64,000 bases of DNA from Flagellimonas oceani (GTDB lineage Bacteria; Bacteroidota; Bacteroidia; Flavobacteriales; Flavobacteriaceae): NCBI RefSeq assembly GCF_011068285.1, contig NZ_CP049616.1, positions 786,501-850,500 of the forward strand, given 5' to 3'. The position numbers and the translations under genes are program-made. Under the pieces are notes generated by a model. It was given only the letters and a program-made list of their open reading frames with translations, was not told the origin of the DNA and searched no databases. Below, piece by piece: positions 25,725-36,279 of the stretch (its first letter is position 1; each line of letters begins with the position of its first letter).

Positions 25725-25883
25725 CTATGTGAAAATCCTTTATTTGTATACCTTTATATGGCTGTAGAACAGTAATTTAAATACGGTCGGTTCCTTATTC
25801 GGATTTGACTTTCCACTTGACCGTAACATCAGTTTTTAAATAAAAAGCAACTGGTACATAAACCAGGTTGTTCGGAAATTTTG

Positions 25884-25938
25884 GTCCCTGCGGGACGAAA
25901 ATCGAAAAGCAAGAGGGTAACACGTTTCACGGTGTTAC
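25884..25938 (+). other. Candidate oriT of ICE1
   Basis: Upstream of the mobilization genes lie a stem GTCCC-TGC-GGGAC (25884-25896), the motif AGCAAGAGGGT (25908-25918) and an inverted repeat GTAACAC/GTGTTAC (25917-25938). The second ICE has the same order at the same place (62857-62913) with different stem sequences but an identical AGCAAGAGGGT. Conserved motif plus covarying stems next to relaxase genes fits an origin of transfer. Confidence 0.65.
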
Positions 25939-26067
25939 GGATTTGATTTGTTTGCGCAATACCTTGTTGCACAAGGGATTGAAAGGTTTTGGGAAAGACA
26001 GGCCGATAGTGGTTTTTATGAAAAAAGGCCCAAAGGCCAATAAAACAGGTGGATTTTTTATGAAAAA

Positions 26068-26667
26068 ATGGACAGAGGATATGAAAAAGAGGGATTTGCG
26101 GGATTTCGGATAAAGACATCCGTGGCAAAGCGTTTCAGGAGGTTCTGTAAGCGGTTCGGAAGGTCACAATCGATGACCCTGTTGGCCATGCTGGATTTTT
26201 TCGAGGTGAACGAGCTGTCCCCCACCGACCGATTGGGCGAGACGGTATCAAGTCTGAAACATCAGATCAAGCGACGTTTCAATGCTGTCATCGCGATCAT
26301 CCGTGACATAGAAAAGAACCAGACCAAGCCCACAACGGCCATGCTCCAACGATTGTTCGAGGAAGCTGCCGAAGAAGAAAGGGAAGAAGACTATGGTTTT
26401 GGTACCCCGCAGTTGATGGACGAGAACGAGGAACTGGCCCATTATAGGGAGTCCTATTCCATCATCTTAAGGGAACATGGGATACTGAAGGGCGAACTGG
26501 AGCAAGTATTGGAAAGGGCCACCTATATAAAAAGCACTTTTGGCAACGGCCATGTAAGGCTGGATATGACCAAGGAGGAGTTTCAACAATTTAAACAACG
26601 ATTAGATCATGTACATCACGATAACCCCACAGAAATTGGGCGGGAGCTACCTTCAAAGCGCTTCTGA
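26068..26667 (+). CDS. Mobilization accessory protein (MobA-like)
   Basis: A 199-residue protein with an N-terminal ribbon-helix-helix-like segment (RIKTSVAKRFRRFCKRFGRS) and a long helical middle (QIKRRFNAVIAIIRDIEKNQ). It is homologous along its length to the protein at 63101-63685. In Bacteroidota elements this gene precedes the relaxase and helps form the relaxosome at oriT, which lies 130 bp upstream. Its end overlaps the relaxase start by 59 bp, so expression is coupled. Confidence 0.82.
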   Translation: MDRGYEKEGFAGFRIKTSVAKRFRRFCKRFGRSQSMTLLAMLDFFEVNELSPTDRLGETVSSLKHQIKRRFNAVIAIIRDIEKNQTKPTTAMLQRLFEEAAEEEREEDYGFGTPQLMDENEELAHYRESYSIILREHGILKGELEQVLERATYIKSTFGNGHVRLDMTKEEFQQFKQRLDHVHHDNPTEIGRELPSKRF

Positions 26668-27643
26668 TTTTGTGGCCTATCTGGAAAAGGAGAACAAGGG
26701 CAAGGAACTGGAGGAGCAGGAACATTTCTTCGACCAATACGGAGAGGGAATATCCCCAAGAGAGGTCATAAGGGATATTGATGGAAATACCGCAAAGCTC
26801 AAGAAGAAAGAGCCCAGGTTCTATTCCATCACGGTCAATCCGAGCCGAAGGGAGCTAAAGCATTTACAAGATCACCCGAGGGATTTGAAGACATACACCA
26901 GGAAACTCATGAAGGAGTATGCCAAATCCTTCCACCGTGAAATCGATGGGAGAAAGGTAAACGTCAACGATATTGTCTACTATGCCAAGATAGAGCACCA
27001 ACGCACCTACAAGGGCAATGACAGGGCCATCAGGGAAAACGCCCCCTATTCCGCCAAGATCGCCCGATTGAGAAACGAAATCCAACAAATCGAGCAAGGG
27101 AAATTGAACGGGAGCGTCAAAAGGAAACGGGAAGAGATCGAACGGTTGGAAGCAACGGCCCCGCACCGATTGAACGGCAGGCGCATAACCCAGGGCATGG
27201 CCAAGGAGGGTTCCCAGGCCCACATCCATATCATCGTGAGCCGTAAGGACAGGTCGAACCGGTACAGCCTTTCCCCGGGCAGCAAGTACAAAGCCTCTGA
27301 AGTTAAGATGAACGGCAAGACCGTGAAACGGGGCTTTGACCGGAACCGTTTCTTTGAAAGCTCCGAAAGACTGTTCGATGCACAATTCCGATATAAGCGC
27401 AACTATGTCGAGACCTATAGGGCCAGAAAAACATTGGTCAAACATCCCCCGACCTATTTTGCCAACCTTATGGGACTGCCCGCCAATGAAAGGTCGGCCG
27501 CATTCAAGCTATTGGCAAAAACAGGGATAAATATCCCCTTGGCCAATATTCCGACCAACAAGGCACAACTGGCCTACAAACTTTTCAAGCAACTGAAAAA
27601 GGGCATCGATAGGGGAATCCGATCCGGTTCCATAGGCATATGA
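26609..27643 (+). CDS. Relaxase (MobB/DUF5712 type)
   Basis: A 344-residue relaxase that would nick oriT and pilot the transferred strand. The N-terminus YITITPQKLGGSYLQSASDF is typical of the Bacteroidota relaxases annotated as DUF5712/MobB. The metal-binding strand QAHIHIIVSRKD (about 202-212, H-x-H) and several Tyr that could be nucleophiles (VYYAKIEHQRTY) are present. It lies between the accessory protein and the coupling protein, whose ATG overlaps its stop (ATGA). A homologue begins at 63691. Confidence 0.88.
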   Translation: MYITITPQKLGGSYLQSASDFVAYLEKENKGKELEEQEHFFDQYGEGISPREVIRDIDGNTAKLKKKEPRFYSITVNPSRRELKHLQDHPRDLKTYTRKLMKEYAKSFHREIDGRKVNVNDIVYYAKIEHQRTYKGNDRAIRENAPYSAKIARLRNEIQQIEQGKLNGSVKRKREEIERLEATAPHRLNGRRITQGMAKEGSQAHIHIIVSRKDRSNRYSLSPGSKYKASEVKMNGKTVKRGFDRNRFFESSERLFDAQFRYKRNYVETYRARKTLVKHPPTYFANLMGLPANERSAAFKLLAKTGINIPLANIPTNKAQLAYKLFKQLKKGIDRGIRSGSIGI

Positions 27644-29082
27644 ACTGGGAATGGCCACATATCATCCTTTACATCATCGTTCCAATGTTGGCATTGGCCG
27701 TCGTCATTTTCGTTTATTTGGTTCCCGAGACGGGGAACAGAATCCCAAAACGGTACCAGGTCCGTTTCAGGTTAAGTAACGGCAGGTTCAAGATCGACAA
27801 TCTGAGAAGGGGGATTTCCATCATAGGGAGTGCCGGAAGTGGTAAGACCGAGAGTGTGGTCTATAATCTGTTACAGCATTTTTCCCAATATGGTTTCTGT
27901 GGTGTCATCCATGACTACAAGGATTTTGAACTGACCGAGATGGCATATCCACTTTTCAGGGGGAAAACCGTCAAGTTCCATACCATCGCCTTTGATGAGA
28001 TCCATTGTCGGGTCAATCCCATAGCCCCACGATATTTGCCGAATGAGGAAAGTGTCAATGAGATTTCAAGGGTGTTGATGGATAACCTCCTGGAGCGGAA
28101 CCTTTCGGAAAATTCGGGAAGCTCCAGGTTCTTTGCCGATGCGGTAGAGGGCTTGTTGAGCGGGTTGATCTGGAAAATGAAAACGGCCTACCGTGAACAA
28201 TGTACCCTCCCCCATATCATTGCCCTGTACCAGCTCATGGATACCAAAAAGCTGGTGGCCTTCCTAAAGTCGGATCGTACCTCCCATGCCATGGCCAGTG
28301 CCTTTATCAATGGCATCGGGTCTGAAAAGCAGACCGCCGGGGTCAAGAGTACCCTGGCCAATGCCTTTAAAAAGATAAGCTCCAAAAAGCTGTTCTATGT
28401 ACTGTCCCGGGACGAAGTGCCATTGGACATCAATAACCCCGATGATCCATCGGTCATTTCCCTTGTGAACGATCCACAATATGAAACGGTCTATTCCCCC
28501 ATTATAGCGACCATCATACATACGGTCATCAAGCAAATGAGCATTAGGGACCGGAACCATTCCTTTTTGCTGATGGAAGAGGCCCCGACCCTTAAACTGC
28601 CCAATATGCACCGTATTCCCGCAACGTTGAGGAGCTATGACATTGCCACGGTCTATGTGATGCAGGACAAGGTACAGAACGATATGCTCTATGGGGACAG
28701 GGCGAGCAAGGCCATTTTGAGCAATCTTTCCTATCAGTTTTTCGGGAAGGTCAACGACCCGGATACCGCCAAATACTATGAACGGTTCTTTGAGATCGTG
28801 AAGGACCCGACCCGGAGTGTGAGCAAAGGGACCGGGCTTTCATGGGAGGCACGCATTACCAAAGGGGAAAGGGAAGTGCCCAAACGTAGGGCCGAGACTT
28901 TCTTTCGGTTAAAACAGGGGGAGTTTATTGCCTTTGCGGATGGGAAGGACAGGAGAACACAATTTAGATTGCAGGCTATTGAAAAGGAACTCCCCAAAAA
29001 GCCAGGACGGTATTCAAAGATGGAATTAAAAATGAATTTTGAAAGAGTTTATAGGGAAGTGGAATTAATTTTTAAGAAATAA
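27640..29082 (+). CDS. Type IV coupling protein (TraG/VirD4-like ATPase)
   Basis: A 480-residue ATPase that delivers the relaxase-DNA complex to the secretion channel. An N-terminal membrane anchor (HIILYIIVPMLALAVVIFVY) is followed by Walker A GSAGSGKT at about 63-70 and Walker B SFLLMEEAPTL at about 308-317. Near the C-terminus lies the conserved FGKVNDPDTAKYYERFF. It is shorter than plasmid VirD4/TraG proteins but usual for Bacteroidota MobC/TraG-type. It is translationally coupled to the relaxase. Confidence 0.9.
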   Translation: MNWEWPHIILYIIVPMLALAVVIFVYLVPETGNRIPKRYQVRFRLSNGRFKIDNLRRGISIIGSAGSGKTESVVYNLLQHFSQYGFCGVIHDYKDFELTEMAYPLFRGKTVKFHTIAFDEIHCRVNPIAPRYLPNEESVNEISRVLMDNLLERNLSENSGSSRFFADAVEGLLSGLIWKMKTAYREQCTLPHIIALYQLMDTKKLVAFLKSDRTSHAMASAFINGIGSEKQTAGVKSTLANAFKKISSKKLFYVLSRDEVPLDINNPDDPSVISLVNDPQYETVYSPIIATIIHTVIKQMSIRDRNHSFLLMEEAPTLKLPNMHRIPATLRSYDIATVYVMQDKVQNDMLYGDRASKAILSNLSYQFFGKVNDPDTAKYYERFFEIVKDPTRSVSKGTGLSWEARITKGEREVPKRRAETFFRLKQGEFIAFADGKDRRTQFRLQAIEKELPKKPGRYSKMELKMNFERVYREVELIFKK

Positions 29083-29100
29083 AATACAAATACAGGGAAA

Positions 29101-29700
29101 CTATTCCGCCCTGAGGTTTTGCCGAAATCCGAACAATAAAAAAAGGATTATATCTGTCTTGTTCCCTACATTTTCACGAATTTTTGAAAAAGCGATGTTG
29201 ATATGCCGTTCGATGGTATTTTTGGAAATATTCAAATATTCCGCAATTTCAATATTGGTCAACCCCTCTTTTTTGCTCAAAAGAAAAACCTCTTTACACT
29301 TAGGAGGCAATTCTTGTATAGCTTCCCTGACCAAACCAATCAATTTTTCTAAAGCATCTTCATCTTTATCCTCAACGATTCGCCCCAATTCTTCAATGTA
29401 TTTTTTCTCAAGAGCAGTAACTGATTGGTTCCTCTTGTATTCATTTATACAAGCATTATAAACCGATTTGTACAAATAGCTTTTAATAGAAAAATTGGTT
29501 TTCAAATTGTCGCGTCTTTCCCAGACCTTTATGAAGACGTTTTGTACAATATCTTCTGAAGCAGGGATATCGTTCATCAAACTGTTGGCGTACAAGCACA
29601 GCTTATGGTTATAAGTATCTACTAAATATGCATAAGCATTGGTATCCCCATTTTTTAAATAGCGAATTAAATCAGAATTATTGTTACAGTTATCTTTCAT
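29101..29700 (-). CDS. ECF-type RNA polymerase sigma factor
   Basis: A 199-residue sigma-70-family factor, start ATG 29700 (MKDNCNNNSDLIRYL). Region 2 includes AYLVDTYNHKLCLYANSLM and SEDIVQNVFIKVWE; region 4 includes LPPKCKEVFLLSKKEGLTNI and EIAEYLNISKNTIERHI. It would direct transcription of the divergent FecR-SusC-SusD genes when the anti-sigma factor releases it. A hydrophobic C-terminal segment (DIILFLLFGF) is common in Bacteroidota SusCD-linked ECF factors. It lies convergent to the coupling-protein gene. Confidence 0.92.
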   Translation of the reverse strand: MKDNCNNNSDLIRYLKNGDTNAYAYLVDTYNHKLCLYANSLMNDIPASEDIVQNVFIKVWERRDNLKTNFSIKSYLYKSVYNACINEYKRNQSVTALEKKYIEELGRIVEDKDEDALEKLIGLVREAIQELPPKCKEVFLLSKKEGLTNIEIAEYLNISKNTIERHINIAFSKIRENVGNKTDIILFLLFGFRQNLRAE

Positions 29701-29923
29701 GGTCAAGACCGGATAATTCTATCTAGTTTGGTTAACTAACTCATAAAAAATGGTATACCCATAAATGTAATACTTAATCAATAATGCATTGTTAACCTTC
29801 CAAATGTAGGAATTTGAACCAAATGTGAAAAAAATACTGCCAAAATATTAAAAAAAATGTCTAAAACTTGGTGGTATGATAAAATGACTTTGTACTAAGT
29901 ATAGTGATTTTGTTTAATCCAAG

Positions 29924-31069
29924 ATGAAGAGCGCAGAAAAACTCATTATAAAATATCTGAATAATTCCATTTCAAAAAAAGAGTGGGATAAACTGAACTC
30001 GTGGTTTGAGAAATCTGGAGACAAAAAACTTTTTAACGAGTATATAAAGATCAATTACGTAATCGAAGATATAATGAGTGAATTCAATACAGAGAAAACC
30101 AAAAAAACTTTATTGGAAATAATAAAAAAGGATAAACGCTCCTTGATCGTCATGAAGATTACCAAATATTTAAAGTATGCAGCTGTTGTAGTGATACTTT
30201 TGGGTAGCGGATATTTTTTTCAACGAGATTTTTTTTCGAACAAAACTGAAAATATAGCTTTCCCCAGTGAAGACGTAATTACCTTAGAGCTTGAGAATGG
30301 AAATCTTGAGGTGCTTTCTGAAGGTGGGGCCACGGAGATAATAAATGCTCAAGGTGAGGTAATAGGAACACAAAAAGGTAATCGACTGACTTACAATAAA
30401 GCTCCTATTGAATCAGAAGAATTGGTTTATAATCAATTGACGGTTCCATTTGGAAAACGATTTGAACTTGAGTTGTCAGATGGATCTATTGTTCATCTCA
30501 ATGCGGGAACATCTTTAAAATATCCAATCAGTTTTTTAAAAGAAGGTGAAAGAGAGGTTTTCTTGGTAGGGGAAGCTTTTTTGCATGTGGCCAAAGATTC
30601 AAAACGTCCTTTCACGGTCAGCACTTCCGATAACTTTGAGATTCAGGTTTTGGGTACCAGGTTCAATGTTTCTAATTATCCTGAAGATATAACAACAGAA
30701 GTTGTTTTGGTTGAAGGTTCGGTGGGTCTGCAAACAGACAAGAAAAGTGAAGGCATTATTCTTGAGCCGGGTTTTAAAGGAAGTTTTGATAGGCAACAAG
30801 GAAATATTGTCACAAAACCTGTAATAACCGATGTGTATACCTCATGGATGAAGGGAGAGCTGGTTTTCAGGAGAATGAGTTTAGAGAATATCTTAAAGAA
30901 ATTGGAAAGGCATTACAATATTACCATTGTAAATCAAAATTTAAAATATTCCAAAAAAAAATTCAATGCCAATTTTGGTGATGAACCCTTAGAGGTGGTA
31001 TTGAACTATTTTAAGAATACCTACGGTATAAACTACACCATTAATGCCGATAAAGTCATACTTAAATAA
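29924..31069 (+). CDS. FecR-type anti-sigma factor
   Basis: A 381-residue inner-membrane regulator. The cytoplasmic N-terminus (about 1-80) would bind the sigma factor; one membrane span follows (YAAVVVILLGSGYFF, about 86-100); then the periplasmic FecR domain (LTVPFGKRFELELSDGSIVH ... FTVSTSDNFEIQVLGTRFNV) and the C-terminal DUF4974 domain (LENILKKLERHYNITI). It senses substrate-loaded SusC through that receptor's N-terminal signalling domain. It is divergent from the sigma gene and directly upstream of susC. Confidence 0.93.
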   Translation: MKSAEKLIIKYLNNSISKKEWDKLNSWFEKSGDKKLFNEYIKINYVIEDIMSEFNTEKTKKTLLEIIKKDKRSLIVMKITKYLKYAAVVVILLGSGYFFQRDFFSNKTENIAFPSEDVITLELENGNLEVLSEGGATEIINAQGEVIGTQKGNRLTYNKAPIESEELVYNQLTVPFGKRFELELSDGSIVHLNAGTSLKYPISFLKEGEREVFLVGEAFLHVAKDSKRPFTVSTSDNFEIQVLGTRFNVSNYPEDITTEVVLVEGSVGLQTDKKSEGIILEPGFKGSFDRQQGNIVTKPVITDVYTSWMKGELVFRRMSLENILKKLERHYNITIVNQNLKYSKKKFNANFGDEPLEVVLNYFKNTYGINYTINADKVILK

Positions 31070-31228
31070 CCAAACTAAACCAAAGCGCCAATGAAATAAA
31101 CAACTGAATTATGAAATAAGGTCTATTGTTCATTTTTTCAAAAGAAAAATCGGAAAATGCGCGAACATTTCCCGATTTGGATAAAGTGATTAGACCAAAG
31201 TTTAACCACATTAATACACTATAAAATT

Positions 31229-34200
31229 ATGAAAAATCTTCTGAAACGAACGAAGGGTCAAACTTCGTTGTTCAATTTTGATTTAAAGATGAAACTTAGT
31301 GCCCTCTTATTGTTGACAGGTCTTTTTGCATTGCATGCAAATGAAGGTTATTCTCAAAGAACCAAGGTCACTCTTGACATGAACAATATTACCATCGAGC
31401 GGTTTATTGATGAAATTGAAGATAAAACAGAATTTAGGTTTTTTTATCTTCTTGAAGATGTCGATTTAAAAAGAACTGTATCGGTAAAAGCAAAAAGGGA
31501 AAAAGTAAATTCTGTATTGGATCGGGTATTTGCGGGAACAAAGACAACATACCAAATTGACGACCGGCAAATATCGCTTGTAAAACGGATACAATCAGAA
31601 ACGAAAGTCAAGGAACAGGCTCAAAAAGCTGTTCAGGGAAAAGTCAATGATGAAAATGGAACACCCCTACCCGGTGCGAATATTTTAGAGAAAGGTACGA
31701 CCAATGGAACCCAAACAGATTTTGACGGAAATTTTACTATAAATGTAGCGGATGAAAACGCGACTTTGGTGGTGTCTTATCTGGGCTTTACCACGAAAGA
31801 GATTGCCCTTAATGGCCAAACCTCTGTTGAAGTTAGTTTGGCGGAGGATTCCGCCAAATTGGATGAAGTGGTAATAATAGGTTATGGGAGTGTTAAGAAA
31901 AGTGATCTGACCGGTGCGGTGAGTTCCATACGTGGAGATAAATTAAATACCGACTCACAGGCATCGGTTGATCAAATAATTCAAGGAAGAATCCCTGGTG
32001 TGCAGGTTACACAATCCAGTGCTGAACCGGGAGGGAATTTTTCCATTCGGATAAGGGGAACCAATTCCATTACCGCGGGAAATGAACCCCTGTATGTTAT
32101 AGACGGACTTCCAGGTGCCAACCCGGGAAATTCTTTGAACCCCTCTGATATTCAATCAATAGAAGTATTAAAAGATGCTTCAGCAACAGCTATTTATGGG
32201 GCCAGAGGCTCAAATGGGGTTATTTTGATTACTACCAAAAAAGGCCGGAAAGATACCAAACTGGAAATTAATTACAATACTTCTATAGCCTTTCAGTCAG
32301 CTGCAAAGAAACTGGATTTAATGAATGCGCAAGAGTACATGTCTTTTTACAATGATGTACATGTAGACAGGGGCAATGAGCCTCCATTTAGTCAAGAAGA
32401 TATTGTGGCAATAGGTCGGGGAACGAACTGGCAGGATGAGATATTGCGATCGGCCCCGATTTATGAGCACCGCCTTTCACTATCCGGAGGTTCCAGTGAT
32501 ACCCAATATTATTTATCATTGAATTATTTTGATCAAGATGGAATTGTCATCAATTCAGGGTTCAAAAGATTATCAGGAAGGCTAAACCTTACACATTCCA
32601 TTGGAGAAAAATTAAAGGTAGGTTTTAACTTGAACACCAGTTCTGAGCAAGAAAATTTGATTCCATTGGGACTTGGGGTCAATGCCGAGGCAGGAACCAT
32701 TGCCACTTCTTTGCAATTGCCACCGACCTTACCGGTATTCGATGAGAATGGAAATTTTTCCATCAGTTTGCAGGATTTAAGTAATTCCGTTGCCCAGGCC
32801 AAGACCATTGATGAACTTGTAAAAACTACACGCGTCTATGGAAATGCCTTTGTCGAATACGAATTGATCAAAGATTTAAAAACAAAGATCAATGTTGGAT
32901 ACGATCAAAGTTTATTGCGCGGTGATTTATTTATGGACACCCAAACCCAAAGAGGAGTACTCGATGAAGGTAGGGCTACCCGGAATTTTGAGGAGAGCAG
33001 TAGTTATTTGTTTGAATTTACCGCCGATTATAATTTGGCATTTGATGATGGGAAACACAAAGTGAATCTTCTTGGGGGATATTCTTTTCAAGAATTTGAA
33101 AACTCTGATTTTTTTGCCGCAGCTCAAAACTTTCCAACAAACTCATTTGGTTCAAATAATTTGGGAGCAGGGGATCCCACTAAATTTGATGTAGGCTCTT
33201 TTAAAAGTGAAAATACCATTGTTTCCGGTTTCGGAAGGATAAACTACAATTTCGACGATAGATATTTGTTGTCCGGTTCATTTAGGGCAGATGGATCATC
33301 AAGGTTTGGAGAGAACAACAAGTTTGCCTATTTCCCATCTGGGGCCATAGCGTGGAATATTTCCAATGAATCGTTCTATCCCGAAACCAGCCTTATATCC
33401 AATCTAAAGCTTAGGGCAAGTTATGGGGAAAGTGGTAACCAGGAAATTGCGAATGGAAGATCGTTGACCCTTTTGGGGTCTGGTCCAATTGCCGTATTGG
33501 ATGGTACTGAATTCCAGTCCATTGCTCCAATTCAATTGGCTAACCCAAATCTTAAATGGGAAACAACACAATCATTTAATGCTGGAATCGATTTTGGGCT
33601 TTTTGATGGACGAATATCCGGTACGATAGAATATTTTCGTAATAACACCAGAGATTTATTGCTTTTGTTGCCAATTCCAACAACATCAGGTTTTTCCAAT
33701 TCATTGCAGAATGTTGGAGATACAAGAAATAGTGGTTTTGAATTTAATATCACATCCCGGAACTTTCAAGGAGAAAATTTTAGCTGGACAACGGATTTGA
33801 ATTTTGCGACTTTAAAGAACGAAGTCACAAACCTAGGTGAACTACCCAGAATACTTCAAGGAGAAGAAAGGTTTATGACAGAATTTACACTGTTGGAAGT
33901 GGGCAAGCCTATTAATTCATATTATGGTTATGTATTTGATGGTGTATTTCAGAACCAACAAGAAGTAGACACCTCACCAAGTCAAGCGAATGCAGCACCG
34001 GGATCCAGAAAGTTTAGGGACATTAATGGTGACGGGGCAATAGATGTTGAAGACAGAACTGTCTTGGGCGACCCATTTCCCGATATAACATTGGGATTGA
34101 ACAATTCGCTCAACTATAAAGGATTTACCTTTGACTTCTTCCTGGAAGGGAAATTTGGTTTTGAATTGGCCAATTTTACCAATTTGGATTCTGAAAATCC

Positions 34201-34564
34201 TATTGATGACCTAAGGAACAGACAGCGTTATGTGCTAAACAGGTGGACACCTGAAAACCCCACCAATGAACACCCTTCTTTTGTAAACCCTTCACGCACC
34301 TTTGATTTTAATAGTAGGGTGGTAGAGGATGCCTCATTCTTAAGGCTGAGATCCGCAAAACTGGCTTATTCGTTCCCCAATTTGAACATTAAGGGGGTCA
34401 AGGCACTTTCAATTTATACATCTGGTCAAAATCTATTTACCATAACTGACTATAGGGGCTACAATCCAGATGTAAACTCTTTGGGTTCGTCAAATGTAAG
34501 AATTGATTATAGCGCATATCCACTTGCAAGGATTTATTCACTCGGTATTAATGTAACATTTTAA
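31229..34564 (+). CDS. SusC/RagA TonB-dependent transporter with STN signalling domain
   Basis: A 1111-residue outer-membrane importer. In order: signal peptide (LSALLLLTGLFALHANEGYS), STN domain at about 45-125 that contacts FecR, carboxypeptidase-regulatory-like beta-sandwich (VQGKVNDENGTPLPGAN), plug domain (LDEVVIIGYGSVKKSDLTGA), then the 22-strand barrel ending in the typical aromatic strand. It takes up an oligosaccharide or glycopeptide bound by SusD. The gene is 2 nt from susD. Substrate: inferred to be sulfated from the neighbouring sulfatase. Confidence 0.96.
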   Translation: MKNLLKRTKGQTSLFNFDLKMKLSALLLLTGLFALHANEGYSQRTKVTLDMNNITIERFIDEIEDKTEFRFFYLLEDVDLKRTVSVKAKREKVNSVLDRVFAGTKTTYQIDDRQISLVKRIQSETKVKEQAQKAVQGKVNDENGTPLPGANILEKGTTNGTQTDFDGNFTINVADENATLVVSYLGFTTKEIALNGQTSVEVSLAEDSAKLDEVVIIGYGSVKKSDLTGAVSSIRGDKLNTDSQASVDQIIQGRIPGVQVTQSSAEPGGNFSIRIRGTNSITAGNEPLYVIDGLPGANPGNSLNPSDIQSIEVLKDASATAIYGARGSNGVILITTKKGRKDTKLEINYNTSIAFQSAAKKLDLMNAQEYMSFYNDVHVDRGNEPPFSQEDIVAIGRGTNWQDEILRSAPIYEHRLSLSGGSSDTQYYLSLNYFDQDGIVINSGFKRLSGRLNLTHSIGEKLKVGFNLNTSSEQENLIPLGLGVNAEAGTIATSLQLPPTLPVFDENGNFSISLQDLSNSVAQAKTIDELVKTTRVYGNAFVEYELIKDLKTKINVGYDQSLLRGDLFMDTQTQRGVLDEGRATRNFEESSSYLFEFTADYNLAFDDGKHKVNLLGGYSFQEFENSDFFAAAQNFPTNSFGSNNLGAGDPTKFDVGSFKSENTIVSGFGRINYNFDDRYLLSGSFRADGSSRFGENNKFAYFPSGAIAWNISNESFYPETSLISNLKLRASYGESGNQEIANGRSLTLLGSGPIAVLDGTEFQSIAPIQLANPNLKWETTQSFNAGIDFGLFDGRISGTIEYFRNNTRDLLLLLPIPTTSGFSNSLQNVGDTRNSGFEFNITSRNFQGENFSWTTDLNFATLKNEVTNLGELPRILQGEERFMTEFTLLEVGKPINSYYGYVFDGVFQNQQEVDTSPSQANAAPGSRKFRDINGDGAIDVEDRTVLGDPFPDITLGLNNSLNYKGFTFDFFLEGKFGFELANFTNLDSENPIDDLRNRQRYVLNRWTPENPTNEHPSFVNPSRTFDFNSRVVEDASFLRLRSAKLAYSFPNLNIKGVKALSIYTSGQNLFTITDYRGYNPDVNSLGSSNVRIDYSAYPLARIYSLGINVTF

Positions 34565-34566
34565 CC

Positions 34567-36024
34567 ATGGAAAAGATTAAAAAATATTGTGCACTTATAA
34601 TAGTAGTAATTTGTGTATTGGCTCTGTCCGTTGGATGCGAAGATCAATTGGACGAGAAGACCTATACAGCATTGAGCCCTCAGGATTTCTTTAAAACAGC
34701 GGAAGATATCGAAGTAGTACTTAACTCCGTTTACGGTGAACTGAGATATAGTGATATAACCCGTGACGCCGTAACCTTACAAGAAGTAAACACAGATATT
34801 CATTTTGAGCGAAGTGGAGGTATTTTTACCCATAATCAACCCATTGAAGAATTTGTATGGACCTCTTCCCACCAATGGATAAAAAGCTCGTGGGAACGGA
34901 GATATAGAGGTATCTATAAGGCCAATACTGTGATAGACAATATCTCTTTGCCTGAAATGGATGAAAATAGAAGACAAGAAATATTGGCAGAGGCCAGATT
35001 CCTAAGAGCCTTTAATTATTATTTGCTATTTGACTTTTTTGGTCCGGTACCCCTAATCACTTCCAGTGAAACGGATGTAACGGATCGTCCAGAGCGTGCT
35101 TCCGAGACCGAGATGATTTCATTTATTGAATCCGAGTTATCGGAAATAAGTAATATCCTCCCGATAAATCCGCCTAAAGACCAGTACGGCCGCCCGACAA
35201 AAGGGGCTGCTTTAGCGGCATTGACCAAATTTTATATGATGAACAAAAAATGGCAGGAAGCTGCCAATACTGCAAAACAAGTAATGGACCTTGAGGTATA
35301 TGACCTGTTCACTGAAGGTGAAAGGACAGCGTTGTTCAGCCCGGAAAATCAACGGGACAATGAGTTCATATTTGTTTCAGTAATGTCGGATACGCCCGAT
35401 GACATAACTGGAGACGGATGGCTGAGCCATGTGGTTCCAAGAGGGTATCAATGGCAATACCCGCCACGACAGATATTCGCTGCAGAATATAAGATATGGT
35501 CAGATTTTTTAGAGCTTTTTGATGCCGAAGATGAACGATTGGATGCCTTCTTGCTTGAATTCGTAAATGAAGATGGCGAAACCATTGTATTGGGTGAGGA
35601 TAACGCAAGAAGTTTGAAATTTCCAGAATACCCGAATCAAGGTATAAGTAGATCTTCCGATGATTTTCCGTTTATAAGATATGCCGATATTATTTTATCG
35701 CGAGCAGAAGCTTTGAATGAAATCAATGGATTAAACCAAGAATCTGTTGATCTTTTGAACATGATAAGGGAAGCAGCTGGAGTTAGCACTTTGGTTATAA
35801 GTGACTTTAACGGCCCAACAGCTTTCAAGGATTTCATTTTGGATGAAAGGGGAAGGGAATTCCATACCGAAGCATTAAGAAGACAAGATTTGATAAGACA
35901 TGGCAAATTTATTGAAATGGCCATTGATCGGGGCAAACCGGCCCAAGCTTTTCATGTTAGATACCCAATTCCTCAAACGGAAATTGAACGTAATCCTAAC
36001 TTAACGCAAAATGAGGGGTATTAG
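34567..36024 (+). CDS. SusD/RagB substrate-binding lipoprotein
   Basis: A 485-residue outer-membrane lipoprotein that lids the SusC barrel. Signal peptide with lipobox Cys (VLALSVGCEDQ, Cys at 24). SusD features include LSPQDFFKTAEDIEVVLNSV, the RAFNYYLLFDFFGPVPLI helix pair of the TPR region, and the C-terminal PFIRYADIILSRAEALNEIN with RGREFHTEALRRQDLIRHG. It starts 2 nt after susC. A terminator at 36153-36188 closes the susCD transcript before the sulfatase. Confidence 0.95.
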   Translation: MEKIKKYCALIIVVICVLALSVGCEDQLDEKTYTALSPQDFFKTAEDIEVVLNSVYGELRYSDITRDAVTLQEVNTDIHFERSGGIFTHNQPIEEFVWTSSHQWIKSSWERRYRGIYKANTVIDNISLPEMDENRRQEILAEARFLRAFNYYLLFDFFGPVPLITSSETDVTDRPERASETEMISFIESELSEISNILPINPPKDQYGRPTKGAALAALTKFYMMNKKWQEAANTAKQVMDLEVYDLFTEGERTALFSPENQRDNEFIFVSVMSDTPDDITGDGWLSHVVPRGYQWQYPPRQIFAAEYKIWSDFLELFDAEDERLDAFLLEFVNEDGETIVLGEDNARSLKFPEYPNQGISRSSDDFPFIRYADIILSRAEALNEINGLNQESVDLLNMIREAAGVSTLVISDFNGPTAFKDFILDERGREFHTEALRRQDLIRHGKFIEMAIDRGKPAQAFHVRYPIPQTEIERNPNLTQNEGY

Positions 36025-36152
36025 GGAAATGGGAAATTCGGAAACATAAGAAAACCTACATACCCTTATATGGGTTCGGGCCTGAACACTGTAAAAAGTT
36101 GTTCCAAAACAATGAATCAGTTTGACTATTTAAGTTGAATTAGTTTGAATCG

Positions 36153-36188
36153 CACCCCGTTAAACCAATAAGTAATGGGGTGTTTTTT
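36153..36188 (+). terminator. Terminator after susD
   Basis: Stem CACCCCGTT / AATGGGGTG (36153-36161 and 36174-36182) followed by TTTTTT. It separates susCD from the sulfatase gene, which must have its own promoter or depend on read-through. Confidence 0.85.
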
Positions 36189-36279
36189 GATTCGAAGTCA
36201 ATTAAATGTAGGGAAAAGCATGGTTGGTTAACATACCGCCAACTAGACAGAATGAACTATTCAAAAACTATAAATTAAA

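Noticed and set aside
25868..26113. ORF of 81 codons upstream of the mobilization gene
   Set aside because: It runs through the oriT-like inverted repeats and overlaps the mobilization gene in another frame; the second ICE has no equivalent.
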